Source: Streptomyces sp. NBC_00704
GTDB taxonomy: Bacteria; Actinomycetota; Actinomycetes; Streptomycetales; Streptomycetaceae
Assembly: GCF_036226605.1 (NCBI RefSeq)
Contig: NZ_CP109000.1
Location: 2,662,501 to 2,726,500, forward strand
Reading direction: 5' to 3'
Length of the DNA stretch: 64,000 bases
This document shows, piece by piece, positions 43,611 to 51,969 of this stretch (position 1 is the first letter of the stretch; each line of letters opens with the position of its first letter). The translations under genes and the position numbers were made by a program. The notes under the pieces were generated by a model that saw only the letters and a list, made by a program, of their open reading frames with translations, was not told where the DNA came from and ran no database searches.

Positions 43611-45752
43611 TTACGCCTGCTCGCCCAGCAGCAGCCGGTCGAACTCCCGGCTCACCACCGACCAGTCCCACATCTCCAGCGCGTGCTCGGCGGCCGGCTC
43701 CGTCGCCGCGCGCCAGGTGTCCTCGGTGGCCGTGAGCTTGAGGATCCGCTCGGCGGCCTCCTCCGGCGTCGAGACGACCCACTCGCCCGGGAACAGCGTG
43801 CGGGGCCCGTTCTCCAGCGAGGCGAAGAACGGCCAGTCGCGGACGACCGGGAGCGCGCCGCTGGCCGTGCCCTCGACCAGGCCGCAGTGGAAGCTCTCAC
43901 GGACCGAGCTGCTCAGGATGACGCCGACCTCGGTGAGCGCCGCCGGCACGTCGTCCGTCTGGCCCACCAGGTGCACGGCGCCGGCCGCCCGCAGCTCCTC
44001 CAGGTCCGCCTGGAGCAGGTCGTCGTAGGCGCGGACGGCCGCGCCCGCCTTGCGGGGCAGGCCCTCGCCGATGACGACGAGGCGGTAGCGCTCGTCCTTC
44101 TCGCGCAGCAGCCGCAGCACCCGCACCGCCCAGCGCGGGTCCTTGGCCACGGCGCTGACGCCGACCAGGCCCAGGGTGAAGCGGGCTTCGGGGCCGGCCT
44201 TCGGCCGCTTGAACGGCAGGAGGTCCATGGCGTTGGGGACGACGTGCGTGGTGGCGGTGTCCGGTCCGGCCAGCTGCGGCAGGACCTTCTCCACCACCTC
44301 GCGCAGGTGCTCGCTGACCAGGATCAGGTCGTCGACGCGGGTGAAGTCCACCACGTGCGGCCAGAAGGCGAACGCCTCGTAGCTGTGCAGGCGGACGACC
44401 ATGCGGGTGGTGCCGGGGTCCACGGCGGTGAAGATGCCCGCGGCGTTGGTGCACCAGTCGACGAAGACGGTGTCCGCCCAGTCCAGGTGGGGCCGCAGCG
44501 CCTCCTCGACCTTGTCGTGGAAGGCGGGCTGGCCGCCCAGCGCGTGCTCCATGATCCGCTTGATGCCGCGGACCAGCGGCCGCAGCTTCTCGTCCTCGTT
44601 GACGTCGAGGTAGCGGATCTCGACGTCGGGGTGGTTCTCGTAGCGGTCCCTGATCGCCTTCAGGAAGGCCGCGTTGGCGTACGTGGTGACCAGCAGCCGC
44701 AGCGGCCGGCCGGCCGGCGCCCCGGCGGCCGGGAGCGCGCGTCCGCGCGGCGCGGACAGCGCCTTGAACGCGGCGTTCTCGCGGAACGGCGCCAGGTAGG
44801 CGTCGGGGTCGTCGGCCATCGGCGAGGACACCCCGTCGAAGTGCAGACCGCGGTTGAACGCGAGGGCGAACGCCGTGGAGAGCTGGTCGGCGGCCGCCGC
44901 GAGGTCCTTCTTCTTGAACCGCTGCTCGGCGATGGCCAGCGCGGCCCGGATCGCCTTGTCGCGCAGCTTGGGGTCGTCGTGGCCGCGGGCCAGGTCGGCG
45001 CGGGCGGCGTCCGCCAGCAGGGCCGCGCTGAGCTTGCGGTTGTTGATCCGCTCGGCGGCCTGGTTCAGCACCATCGTGGCACCGGTCTTGCGGCCGCCCT
45101 TGGCCATGCTCAGGCTGACCCGGCGGGCCAGCTTGGCGCGCATCGCGTCCGGCACGCGCGGTGCGACGACCGCGGTCCGCCACGCCTTGGCGCCGATCGA
45201 GGTGCGCATCACGGCGGGCGACGAGGCCCGGCGCAGCACGGCGCCCGCGCTGTGCCGCACGCCGCGCTTGGTGGAGCGCAGGGTGACGGCCGGGGACGGG
45301 ACGGTGCGGACGGCGTCGCGCAGCACGTAGTGCATCGGGCGCTCGCCGCGGGCCTGGAGGGCGCGCAGGCCGGGCGCGACGCCGAAGACGGCGTCGGCGC
45401 GCCGGTTGCGCTCGGCGAGCCGCCAGACGGTGTAGACGCCGTGCGCGTCGAGCGCGACCAGCACCTGCGACCGGCGGGCGTTGCGCAGGACCCAGCGGTT
45501 GCGTTCCGCGCTCGCCCAGGTCCGGCGGGCGGGGGGCAGTTTGGCGACGCGCTTGGCGAAGGCGTCGCCCCGCTCGGCGGCCGACTCGGTGAGCGAGCAG
45601 ACGTCGGCGGCGTCGAGGACGCCGTCCACCGCCTCACGGTCGAAGTAGCCGGCCAGCCGCACCGTCGCTCCCGCGGCCCGGAACTGTTCGACGGCGGCTT
45701 TCAGCATCGAGAGCGTCGGCGCCGTGCCGGCGATCAGGAGTACGTGGGTCAT
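43611..45752 (-). CDS. Large glycosyltransferase (GT4-like C-terminal domain)
   Basis: 713 residues. Residues 1-170 form a Rossmann-like segment (HVLLIAGTAPTLSMLKAAVE, RSQVLVALDAHGVYTVWRLA). A basic helical linker follows, then a GT-B domain from ~residue 350 (RPLRLLVTTYANAAFLKAIR, HLDWADTVFVDWCTNAAGIF, TRMVVRLHSYEAFAFWPHVV, FTLGLVGVSAVAKDPRWAVR, SSSVRESFHCGLVEGTASGA). The glycine-rich ESFHCGLVEG region would bind the donor nucleotide. The C-terminal ~520 residues are clearly paralogous to the protein at 50292-51953. Donor and acceptor sugars are unknown. It is downstream of another glycosyltransferase on the same strand. Confidence 0.85.
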   Translation of the reverse strand: MTHVLLIAGTAPTLSMLKAAVEQFRAAGATVRLAGYFDREAVDGVLDAADVCSLTESAAERGDAFAKRVAKLPPARRTWASAERNRWVLRNARRSQVLVALDAHGVYTVWRLAERNRRADAVFGVAPGLRALQARGERPMHYVLRDAVRTVPSPAVTLRSTKRGVRHSAGAVLRRASSPAVMRTSIGAKAWRTAVVAPRVPDAMRAKLARRVSLSMAKGGRKTGATMVLNQAAERINNRKLSAALLADAARADLARGHDDPKLRDKAIRAALAIAEQRFKKKDLAAAADQLSTAFALAFNRGLHFDGVSSPMADDPDAYLAPFRENAAFKALSAPRGRALPAAGAPAGRPLRLLVTTYANAAFLKAIRDRYENHPDVEIRYLDVNEDEKLRPLVRGIKRIMEHALGGQPAFHDKVEEALRPHLDWADTVFVDWCTNAAGIFTAVDPGTTRMVVRLHSYEAFAFWPHVVDFTRVDDLILVSEHLREVVEKVLPQLAGPDTATTHVVPNAMDLLPFKRPKAGPEARFTLGLVGVSAVAKDPRWAVRVLRLLREKDERYRLVVIGEGLPRKAGAAVRAYDDLLQADLEELRAAGAVHLVGQTDDVPAALTEVGVILSSSVRESFHCGLVEGTASGALPVVRDWPFFASLENGPRTLFPGEWVVSTPEEAAERILKLTATEDTWRAATEPAAEHALEMWDWSVVSREFDRLLLGEQA

Positions 45753-45808
45753 GCGAGGAGGTCCTCCACCTGTTCTGCGTTCCGTGCGAGGGACGTGCTG
45801 TGTGCGTC

Positions 45809-45847
45809 GGTCCGGCGAGGGGCGGTGTCACTCCCCTGCGCCGGACC
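45809..45847 (-). terminator. Hairpin between two glycosyltransferase genes
   Basis: Arms GGTCCGGCG (45809-45817) and CGCCGGACC (45839-45847) plus an inner GGGG/CCCC pairing. It lies in the 120-bp gap; it could be a terminator or processing site in the operon. Confidence 0.5.
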
Positions 45848-45872
45848 GTCGCGGTGGGTCACAGCAGTGCCG

Positions 45873-47453
45873 TCACGCGGTCTTCCCGTCGCCGGGCAGC
45901 AGCCGGCTGTAGATCTGGTCCAGGACCACGGCCTGGGCCTCCCAGGTCCACTTCTCCAGCAGTCCCGGGTCGTCGTAGGCGGCCCGGTAGCGCTCGGGGT
46001 TGGCGAGGACGGCCTTGACGGCGCGTACGTAGTCCTCGGTGTCCTGGGCCTTGAAGATCTCGCCCTGGCCGGTCTTCTCGACCATCTCGGCCATGGTGCG
46101 GATGTCGCTGACCACCAGCGGGAGCCGGGCCTGGGAGTACTCGAAGAACTTGTTGCTCAGGGCCAGTTCGTGGTTGGGCAGGTGGTGCAGCGGGCTGACC
46201 GCCGCGTCCGCCGTGGACAGGAACTCGGGCACCTGCCAGTGCGGCACGAAGGGCAGGATGTGGGCGCGGTCGCCCACGCCCAGCTCCTCGATCAGCTCGA
46301 TGATCTTCTTGGTGGCCGGGAAGTGCTTGCCCGACGGCGGCAGGGACACCAGCGCGACGTGCACGTCGGGCATCAGGGTGAGGCCCTCGATGATCGTCTC
46401 GACGCCGCGCACGGGGTTGATGCCGCCGCAGTACGCGAGCAGCGGGGTGTCCGCGTCGACGCCGCACAGCTCGCGCAGGTCGGGGACCGGGTCGACGTCG
46501 GCCACCTCGTCCGCGGCCGGCTTCATGACCGGGGCGTTGAGGACGACGTACGGGGTCTCCTTGAGCTTGTGGCCCTTGACCAGCAGCTCGGCGAGCGACG
46601 GGGAGACGGTGATCACCGCGTCGGAGAAGACCGCGTGCTCCTTCTCCCACGCCACGTGACCGGGGATCCAGCGGTCGTGGTGGGAGTGCAGGCCGGGCAC
46701 GAACTCGTGCGCGTCCCAGACGAGCTTGACCGGGTGGCCCGCGGCCCGCAGCCGGACCGCCGAGCGGGCGGCCACGCCCAGCATGCGGAAGTCGTGCGCG
46801 TGGATGATGTCGGGCTTGAGCTCGTCGATGTGCGGGCCGAAGGCCAGCTCGAAGTCCCACAGGTACGGCAGGAGCCGGCGCCAGGCGCGCTGGCCCATGG
46901 TGATCTGCCAGAACTTGATCTGGAGCTTGTCCAGCGGCGTGTCGAACTTCGAGCGCTTGCGCTTGGCGCGGCCGGTCAGGCGCGCGCGCACCGACACCCA
47001 CTTGCTCGTCAGCTTCGCGGCGGCCTTGGGCACGACCAGGCGGGCGGCGGCGCCGCTGGCGCTGGGGCGGCCGGGGCCGCCGGCCTTGGCGGCGGCGGCG
47101 CGGAAGCGCAGGTCCGCGCGCCAGGCCTTCACCTGCTGCTTGCGGTACTTGGCGATCTGGGGCGTGCGGTACGCGAGCGGGCTGCGCCAGCGCAGTCCGT
47201 GCCTGTCCTGACGGCTGGGGCCCAGCGGGCTCGGCTTGGGCACCAGGCGGACCTCGGCGTCGCCGATGTTCCAGGTCTGGATCTCGGGAGCGGGCGAGAT
47301 GCCGAAAAGGACGACCTCCCAGCCGGCCTCGGCAGCGGATCGAGCCGACTTCTGGACACGCGAGTCATTTCGGACACCGTTGTCGACCAGCATCACAACG
47401 CGGCCGCGGGAGGCCTTGGGCCTTCTCTGACCCTCGGTGCTGTCGAGCTCCAT
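45873..47453 (-). CDS. Family 4 glycosyltransferase
   Basis: 526 residues from the ATG at 47453 (AGGAAAGG upstream). GT-B fold: RVVMLVDNGVRNDSRVQKSA at the N-terminus; ELKPDIIHAHDFRMLGVAA and KLVWDAHEFVPGLHSHHDRW in the acceptor domain; LLAYCGGINPVRGVETIIEG, HILPFVPHWQVPEFLSTADA and LALSNKFFEYSQARLPLVVS in the donor domain. There is a basic Ala-rich insertion at residues ~105-170. It is expected to be cytoplasmic, extending a lipid-linked sugar chain. It is divergent from the WecB-like gene. Confidence 0.88.
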   Translation of the reverse strand: MELDSTEGQRRPKASRGRVVMLVDNGVRNDSRVQKSARSAAEAGWEVVLFGISPAPEIQTWNIGDAEVRLVPKPSPLGPSRQDRHGLRWRSPLAYRTPQIAKYRKQQVKAWRADLRFRAAAAKAGGPGRPSASGAAARLVVPKAAAKLTSKWVSVRARLTGRAKRKRSKFDTPLDKLQIKFWQITMGQRAWRRLLPYLWDFELAFGPHIDELKPDIIHAHDFRMLGVAARSAVRLRAAGHPVKLVWDAHEFVPGLHSHHDRWIPGHVAWEKEHAVFSDAVITVSPSLAELLVKGHKLKETPYVVLNAPVMKPAADEVADVDPVPDLRELCGVDADTPLLAYCGGINPVRGVETIIEGLTLMPDVHVALVSLPPSGKHFPATKKIIELIEELGVGDRAHILPFVPHWQVPEFLSTADAAVSPLHHLPNHELALSNKFFEYSQARLPLVVSDIRTMAEMVEKTGQGEIFKAQDTEDYVRAVKAVLANPERYRAAYDDPGLLEKWTWEAQAVVLDQIYSRLLPGDGKTA

Positions 47454-47784
47454 GAATGTGTGCCTTTCCTGATCTGAAACTTCTGGCACGTTGCAGGAGC
47501 CCGCAAGGATGATCGAGCTCGCACACCAGTTCCGTCCAAAGCGGGTGTCTCGTGCAGTGCACTTGGGTGCTGACGGCACGGCTACATAACCCGATAACCC
47601 GGCGCATCAAAGCATACCGTCAGCGACGGACCGCCCCGCGGCCCGGCCCGCGCCGTTGCCGGGCCGTTGCAGGGCTGTCGCCGGGCTGTCGCCGGGGCGT
47701 CGCCCGGGCGCGGCGACGGCCGCCGCCACGCCCGTATGATCTGGGTTCGGCCGTCCATACGTTTATTCAGTAGGAGCAGCGCAC
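47454..47784. promoter_or_regulatory. Divergent promoter region with 11-bp repeats
   Basis: 331 bp between two divergent operons with no gene. At 47655-47712 there are four to five copies of an 11-bp unit like GCCGGGCTGTC. A TATGAT hexamer at 47735-47740 is a candidate -10 for the rightward 2-epimerase operon (45 nt before its start); no good -35 is visible. Confidence 0.45.
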
Positions 47785-48861
47785 GTGAAGGTCATCAGTG
47801 TCGTGGGCGCACGCCCCCAGTTGGTCAAGCTCGCGCCCATCGCGGCCGCATTCGCCGACACCCCTCACGAGCACGTCATCGTGCACACGGGCCAGCACTA
47901 CGACGCGGACCTCTCCGATGTCTTCTTCTCCGGCCTGGGCATCCCGGACCCCGACGTGCACCTCGGCGTCGGCTCCGGCGGCCACGGCGAGCAGACCGGC
48001 GCGGTGCTCGCCGCGATGGACAAGGTGCTGGAGACGGAGAAGCCCGACTGGGTCCTGGTCTACGGCGACACGAACTCGACGGTGGCCGGCGCGCTCTCCG
48101 CGGTGAAGCTGCACTACCGGGTCGCGCACCTGGAGGCGGGCCTGCGCTCCTTCAACCGGCGCATGCCCGAGGAGCACAACCGCGTCCTCACCGACCACGC
48201 CGCCGACCTGCTGCTGGCGCCGACCGAGGAGGCCATGCGCCACCTGTCGAACGAGGGCCTGGCGCACCGCTCCACCCTCGTCGGCGACGTCATGGTCGAC
48301 GTCTGCCTGCGCATCCGCGACGCCGTCCTGGCCGGCGAGCACCCGCGTCCGGAGCTGCCCGAGGGCATCGACGCCGACGCGCCCTACCTGGTCTCGACGC
48401 TGCACCGGCCGGACAACACCGACGACCCGGAGCGGCTCGCCGCCATCATCGGCTCGCTGGCCGCGCTGCCCGTCCCGGTGGCGCTGCTGGCCCACCCGCG
48501 TCTGGTGGCCCGTGCCGAGCAGCACGGCATCAAGCTGAACCAGGGCGCGGTGCGCGTCGGCCGTCCGCTGCCCTACGCCGGTCTCGTGGGCGCCGTCCTG
48601 GGCTCCGCCGGTGTGGTCACCGACTCCGGCGGCCTGCAGAAGGAGGCCTTCCTGCTGGGCCGCGCCTGCACCACCGTGCGTCCGGAGACCGAGTGGGTCG
48701 AGACGCTCGAGGGCGGCTGGAACCACCTGGTGCCGGACCCGCACGAGACCCCCGACTTCACCGCGCTCGCCACCCGTCCGGCGCCCGAGACCCCGCGCGG
48801 CACGCCGTACGGTGACGGGAACGCCGCCGTGCGCGCCGTGCAGGCCATCGTCGAGGCCTGA
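47785..48861 (+). CDS. UDP-N-acetylglucosamine 2-epimerase (non-hydrolysing), WecB/WbpI type
   Basis: 358 residues from the GTG at 47785 (AGGAG 9 nt upstream). Family motifs are VGARPQLVKLAPI, VHTGQHYDADLSDVFF, WVLVYGDTNSTVAGALSAVK, HLEAGLRSFNRRMPEEHNR and TDSGGLQKEAFLLG. It inverts C2 of UDP-GlcNAc-type sugars. In this island it may act as WecB (giving UDP-ManNAc) or as WbpI on UDP-GlcNAc(3NAc)A; the latter is favoured by the rest of the pathway being present. It heads a + strand operon with two glycosyltransferases and an acyltransferase. Confidence 0.92.
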   Translation: MKVISVVGARPQLVKLAPIAAAFADTPHEHVIVHTGQHYDADLSDVFFSGLGIPDPDVHLGVGSGGHGEQTGAVLAAMDKVLETEKPDWVLVYGDTNSTVAGALSAVKLHYRVAHLEAGLRSFNRRMPEEHNRVLTDHAADLLLAPTEEAMRHLSNEGLAHRSTLVGDVMVDVCLRIRDAVLAGEHPRPELPEGIDADAPYLVSTLHRPDNTDDPERLAAIIGSLAALPVPVALLAHPRLVARAEQHGIKLNQGAVRVGRPLPYAGLVGAVLGSAGVVTDSGGLQKEAFLLGRACTTVRPETEWVETLEGGWNHLVPDPHETPDFTALATRPAPETPRGTPYGDGNAAVRAVQAIVEA

Positions 48862-48909
48862 GCCGGCCGCCGCTCTCGCCACCGTTCCATCAGTCTCCCG
48901 GAGCACCCC

Positions 48910-50295
48910 TTGCGAAACGTGATCAAGCGTCCCAGGACGACGGGCCCGCGGCCCGACGGAGTCCGCCCGCACATGATCTACCTGGCCATCGGCTTCCCGC
49001 CGGCGGCCAAGAGCTGTGCGTACCGGATGCGCGAGACGGCGAACAAGTTCGTCGAACTCGGCTGGGACGTGACCGTGCTCACCATCGCGGAGGAGTCCTG
49101 GGAGCGGGAGTACGGTCTCGACCACACGCTCTCCGACCCGGTGGACCCGCGGGTGCGGATCGTCGAGCTCCCGCTGGCCCGTGAGGACCTGGAGACCGAC
49201 ATCCGGCTGTTCACCGAGGACCGGGCGCTGAACCCGATCCGCTGGATGCAGCGGGAGCGCGACCGGCACCTGGAGCACTTCCCCGAGCCGGTGTTCGGCG
49301 GCTGGCGCTCGGCCCTGGAGCAGGGCGTCGTGGACATCCACCGCGAGTTCCCGGCCGACCTGCTGCTGGCGAGCTGCGCCCCGTACGTCAACCTGGCCGC
49401 CGCGTGGAAGCTGTGGGAGACGCACAAGGTCCCGTACGCGATCGACTTCCGCGACGGCTGGTCGGTCGACGTGATCGGCGGCGGCGAGGCGTTCACCCGT
49501 GACTCCGAGTCGGGCGAGTGGGAGTCCAAGGTCCTCTCGCAGGCCGTGGCGATCTGGTGCGTCAACGACCCCATCGCGGACTTCTACCGCGACCGCTACC
49601 CGCAGCTCGCCGAGCGGGTGCACGTCGTGCGCAACGGCTTCGACCCGGACAGCGTGCCCGAGGTGCACGGCCGGCCCGACCCGGACAAGGGCCTGACCTT
49701 CGGTTACCTGGGCTCGGTGAACTTCAAGCCCGCCTTCCTCGCCACCGTCCTGGACGGCTGGCGGGCGGCCCGCGAGCGCGATCCGCTGGTCGCCCGGTCC
49801 CGGTTCGAGATCCGCGGGCACATCGGCGCGGGCGCCAGCCGCGAGGCCAACGCCCACATGACGCTCATCCGGCAGGCCGAGCCCGACGGCGTCCTGTTCG
49901 GCGGCCCGGTGCCCAAGGCCGAGGTCGGCGCGACCTACGGCCGCTGGGACGCCCTGGTGCTGATGCTCGTCGGCGGCCGCTTCGTGACCTCGGGCAAGGT
50001 GTACGAGTTCATGGCGTCCGGGCTGCCGGTGGTCTCCGCCCACGAGGTGGACCACGACGCCTCCGCCGTGCTGGCCGGACACCCGCTGTGGACCGGCGCC
50101 TGCGGCCTGGACGCCGAGGGCATCGCCGACTCCTTCGTCAAGGCGGCCCGGATGGCCGTCGAGACGACGCCCGAGCAGCGGGCCGAGGCGCGCGCCCACG
50201 CCGCCCGCTTCACCCGCGGCCTGCTGATGGCCCCCGCGGCCCAGCACCTGAACGACACCGTCCGTTCCGCGCTCACCGGGAGCCGATCGGCATGA
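48910..50295 (+). CDS. Glycosyltransferase (GT4-like)
   Basis: 461 residues from a TTG at 48910 with CGGAG ~9 nt upstream. N-domain: HMIYLAIGFPPAAKSCAYRM (the LPR-like GFPP loop), FVELGWDVTVLTIAEESWE, ADLLLASCAPYVNLAAAWKL, YAIDFRDGWSVDV. C-domain: VHVVRNGFDPDSVPE, LTFGYLGSVNFKPAFL, SGKVYEFMASGLPVVSAHEV. It is probably inverting or retaining GT-B; donor unknown. Its stop overlaps the next glycosyltransferase (ATGA), so they are co-translated. Confidence 0.87.
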   Translation: MRNVIKRPRTTGPRPDGVRPHMIYLAIGFPPAAKSCAYRMRETANKFVELGWDVTVLTIAEESWEREYGLDHTLSDPVDPRVRIVELPLAREDLETDIRLFTEDRALNPIRWMQRERDRHLEHFPEPVFGGWRSALEQGVVDIHREFPADLLLASCAPYVNLAAAWKLWETHKVPYAIDFRDGWSVDVIGGGEAFTRDSESGEWESKVLSQAVAIWCVNDPIADFYRDRYPQLAERVHVVRNGFDPDSVPEVHGRPDPDKGLTFGYLGSVNFKPAFLATVLDGWRAARERDPLVARSRFEIRGHIGAGASREANAHMTLIRQAEPDGVLFGGPVPKAEVGATYGRWDALVLMLVGGRFVTSGKVYEFMASGLPVVSAHEVDHDASAVLAGHPLWTGACGLDAEGIADSFVKAARMAVETTPEQRAEARAHAARFTRGLLMAPAAQHLNDTVRSALTGSRSA

Positions 50296-51953
50296 CGGCC
50301 AAACGGGGGATCACACGGCTGCCCGGCGCGGTGGCCCGGCGCGCGCTGCACCCGAGCGTGCTGCGGACCGGAGCGGGCGCGCGCGCCTGGCGGCTCGTGG
50401 TGGCGGCGCCGGGGCTGCCGGACTCGCTGCGCTTCCGCATCGCCCAGCGCGTGCGGGACGGCCTGGACAAGGCCAACCGGCCCGAGGGCGCGGTCCTCGC
50501 GCTGAGTTCCGCGGCCCGCCGCACGACCAGCGCGCGGCACCGGGCGGACCTGCTCGGCGACGCCGCTCGCCTGGAACTGGCGCGCGGCAAGGCCCCGCGG
50601 GCCCTGACCGACGCCGTCACCGCCGAACTCGCCTACGCCGACGACCGGTTGGCCGAGGGCGACGCCGGCGCGGCGGCCGCGTCCGCGGTGCGGGCGCTGC
50701 AACTGGCCTTCCACCGGGTGCTGCACTTCGACCGGACGGCGTCGCCGCTCGCGCAGAATCCCGCCGGGTATCTGGCGCAGGTGCACGCCGCGGCGTCCGT
50801 CAGGGCGCTGACCGAGGGCGCGGGCCGCACCGTCGAGCCCGCCGCGCCGCCCGCCGGCCGGCCGCTGCGGCTGCTGTTCGTCACCCGGGGCAACGCGAAC
50901 TTCCTGGGGGAGATCCGCGACCACTACACGGAGCACCCCGGCGTCGAGGTCCGCTCCCTGGACCTGAAGGACGAGCCGGAGCTCGACAAGCTGGCCGGCT
51001 CCCTCACCGCGCTGGCGGCCCACCGGCTGGGCGAGGACGAGGAGTTCGGCCGGCAGGCCGAGAAGCTCCTGCGCCCCCACCTGGACTGGGCGGACACCGT
51101 CTTCGTCGACTGGTGCGTCGGACCGGCCGCGCTGCTGACCTCAGTCGACCCGGGCGACACCCGGATCGTCGTGCGCCTGCACAGCGCCGAGACGTTCAGC
51201 CCCTGGCCGTTCCTGGTCGACTTCAGCCGCGTCGACGACCTGGTGTTCGTCGGCGCCCATCTGCGGGACCTGACGGTGGCCGTGGCGCCCGGCCTGACGG
51301 CGGGTCCCGGGCGGCGCACGCCCCGGCTGCACGTCATCGCCAACGCCATGGACCTGGCCGCACAGGTGCGTCCCAAGCCGGACGACGCCCGCTTCACCCT
51401 CGGCCTCACGGGGATCTCGTCGGTCGCCAAGGACCCGCGCTGGGCGATCGAGGTGCTGCGGATCCTGCGCGCGCAGGACTCCCGCTACCGGCTCCTGCTG
51501 ATCGGCGAGGACGTCGACGCCAAGCTCAGCGCCGCCGCCCGCGCCTACGCCCGCCTCTACCGGGGCGACCTGGCCGAACTGGAGCCCTCGGGGGCCGTCC
51601 GCAGGCTCGGCCAGCTGGACGACGTCCCGGCCGCGCTGACGGACGTCGGCGTCATCCTCAGCTCCTCCGTGCGGGAGAGCTTCCACTGCGGGTTCGTGGA
51701 GGGCGCCGCGAGCGGGGCCGTCCCCGTGGGCCGCGACTGGCCGTTCTTCGCGGGCAAGACCAACGGGGCGCGCACCCTGTTCCCCGCCGACTGGGTCGTC
51801 GCCACCCCGCAGGAAGCGGCGGAACGCATCCTGAAGGTCACCGCGGACCCGGACAGCTGGCGCCGCACCGGCGAGGCGGCTTCCGCGCACGCCCTGGCAT
51901 CATGGGACTGGCCGGTCGTGCGAGAGGAGTTCGACCGGCTCCTGCTGCGCTAG
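50292..51953 (+). CDS. Glycosyltransferase, paralogue of the 43611-45752 protein
   Basis: 553 residues, ATG overlapping the previous stop. It lacks the first ~170 residues of its paralogue but shares the basic helical region and the GT-B domain: RPLRLLFVTRGNANFLGEIR, HLDWADTVFVDWCVGPAALL, TRIVVRLHSAETFSPWPFLV, FTLGLTGISSVAKDPRWAIE, SSSVRESFHCGFVEGAASGA. The pair probably arose by duplication within the island and may use related donors or acceptors. It is followed 16 bp later by an acyltransferase reading frame with start problems. Confidence 0.87.
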   Translation: MTAKRGITRLPGAVARRALHPSVLRTGAGARAWRLVVAAPGLPDSLRFRIAQRVRDGLDKANRPEGAVLALSSAARRTTSARHRADLLGDAARLELARGKAPRALTDAVTAELAYADDRLAEGDAGAAAASAVRALQLAFHRVLHFDRTASPLAQNPAGYLAQVHAAASVRALTEGAGRTVEPAAPPAGRPLRLLFVTRGNANFLGEIRDHYTEHPGVEVRSLDLKDEPELDKLAGSLTALAAHRLGEDEEFGRQAEKLLRPHLDWADTVFVDWCVGPAALLTSVDPGDTRIVVRLHSAETFSPWPFLVDFSRVDDLVFVGAHLRDLTVAVAPGLTAGPGRRTPRLHVIANAMDLAAQVRPKPDDARFTLGLTGISSVAKDPRWAIEVLRILRAQDSRYRLLLIGEDVDAKLSAAARAYARLYRGDLAELEPSGAVRRLGQLDDVPAALTDVGVILSSSVRESFHCGFVEGAASGAVPVGRDWPFFAGKTNGARTLFPADWVVATPQEAAERILKVTADPDSWRRTGEAASAHALASWDWPVVREEFDRLLLR

Positions 51954-51969
51954 AAGGAAGGACGGCGCG

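Noticed and set aside
43602..47477. 1291-residue + strand reading frame opposite two glycosyltransferases
   Set aside because: It is antisense to two genes with clear GT motifs, has Gly/Arg/Asp-biased composition and no domains; it is a high-GC shadow.
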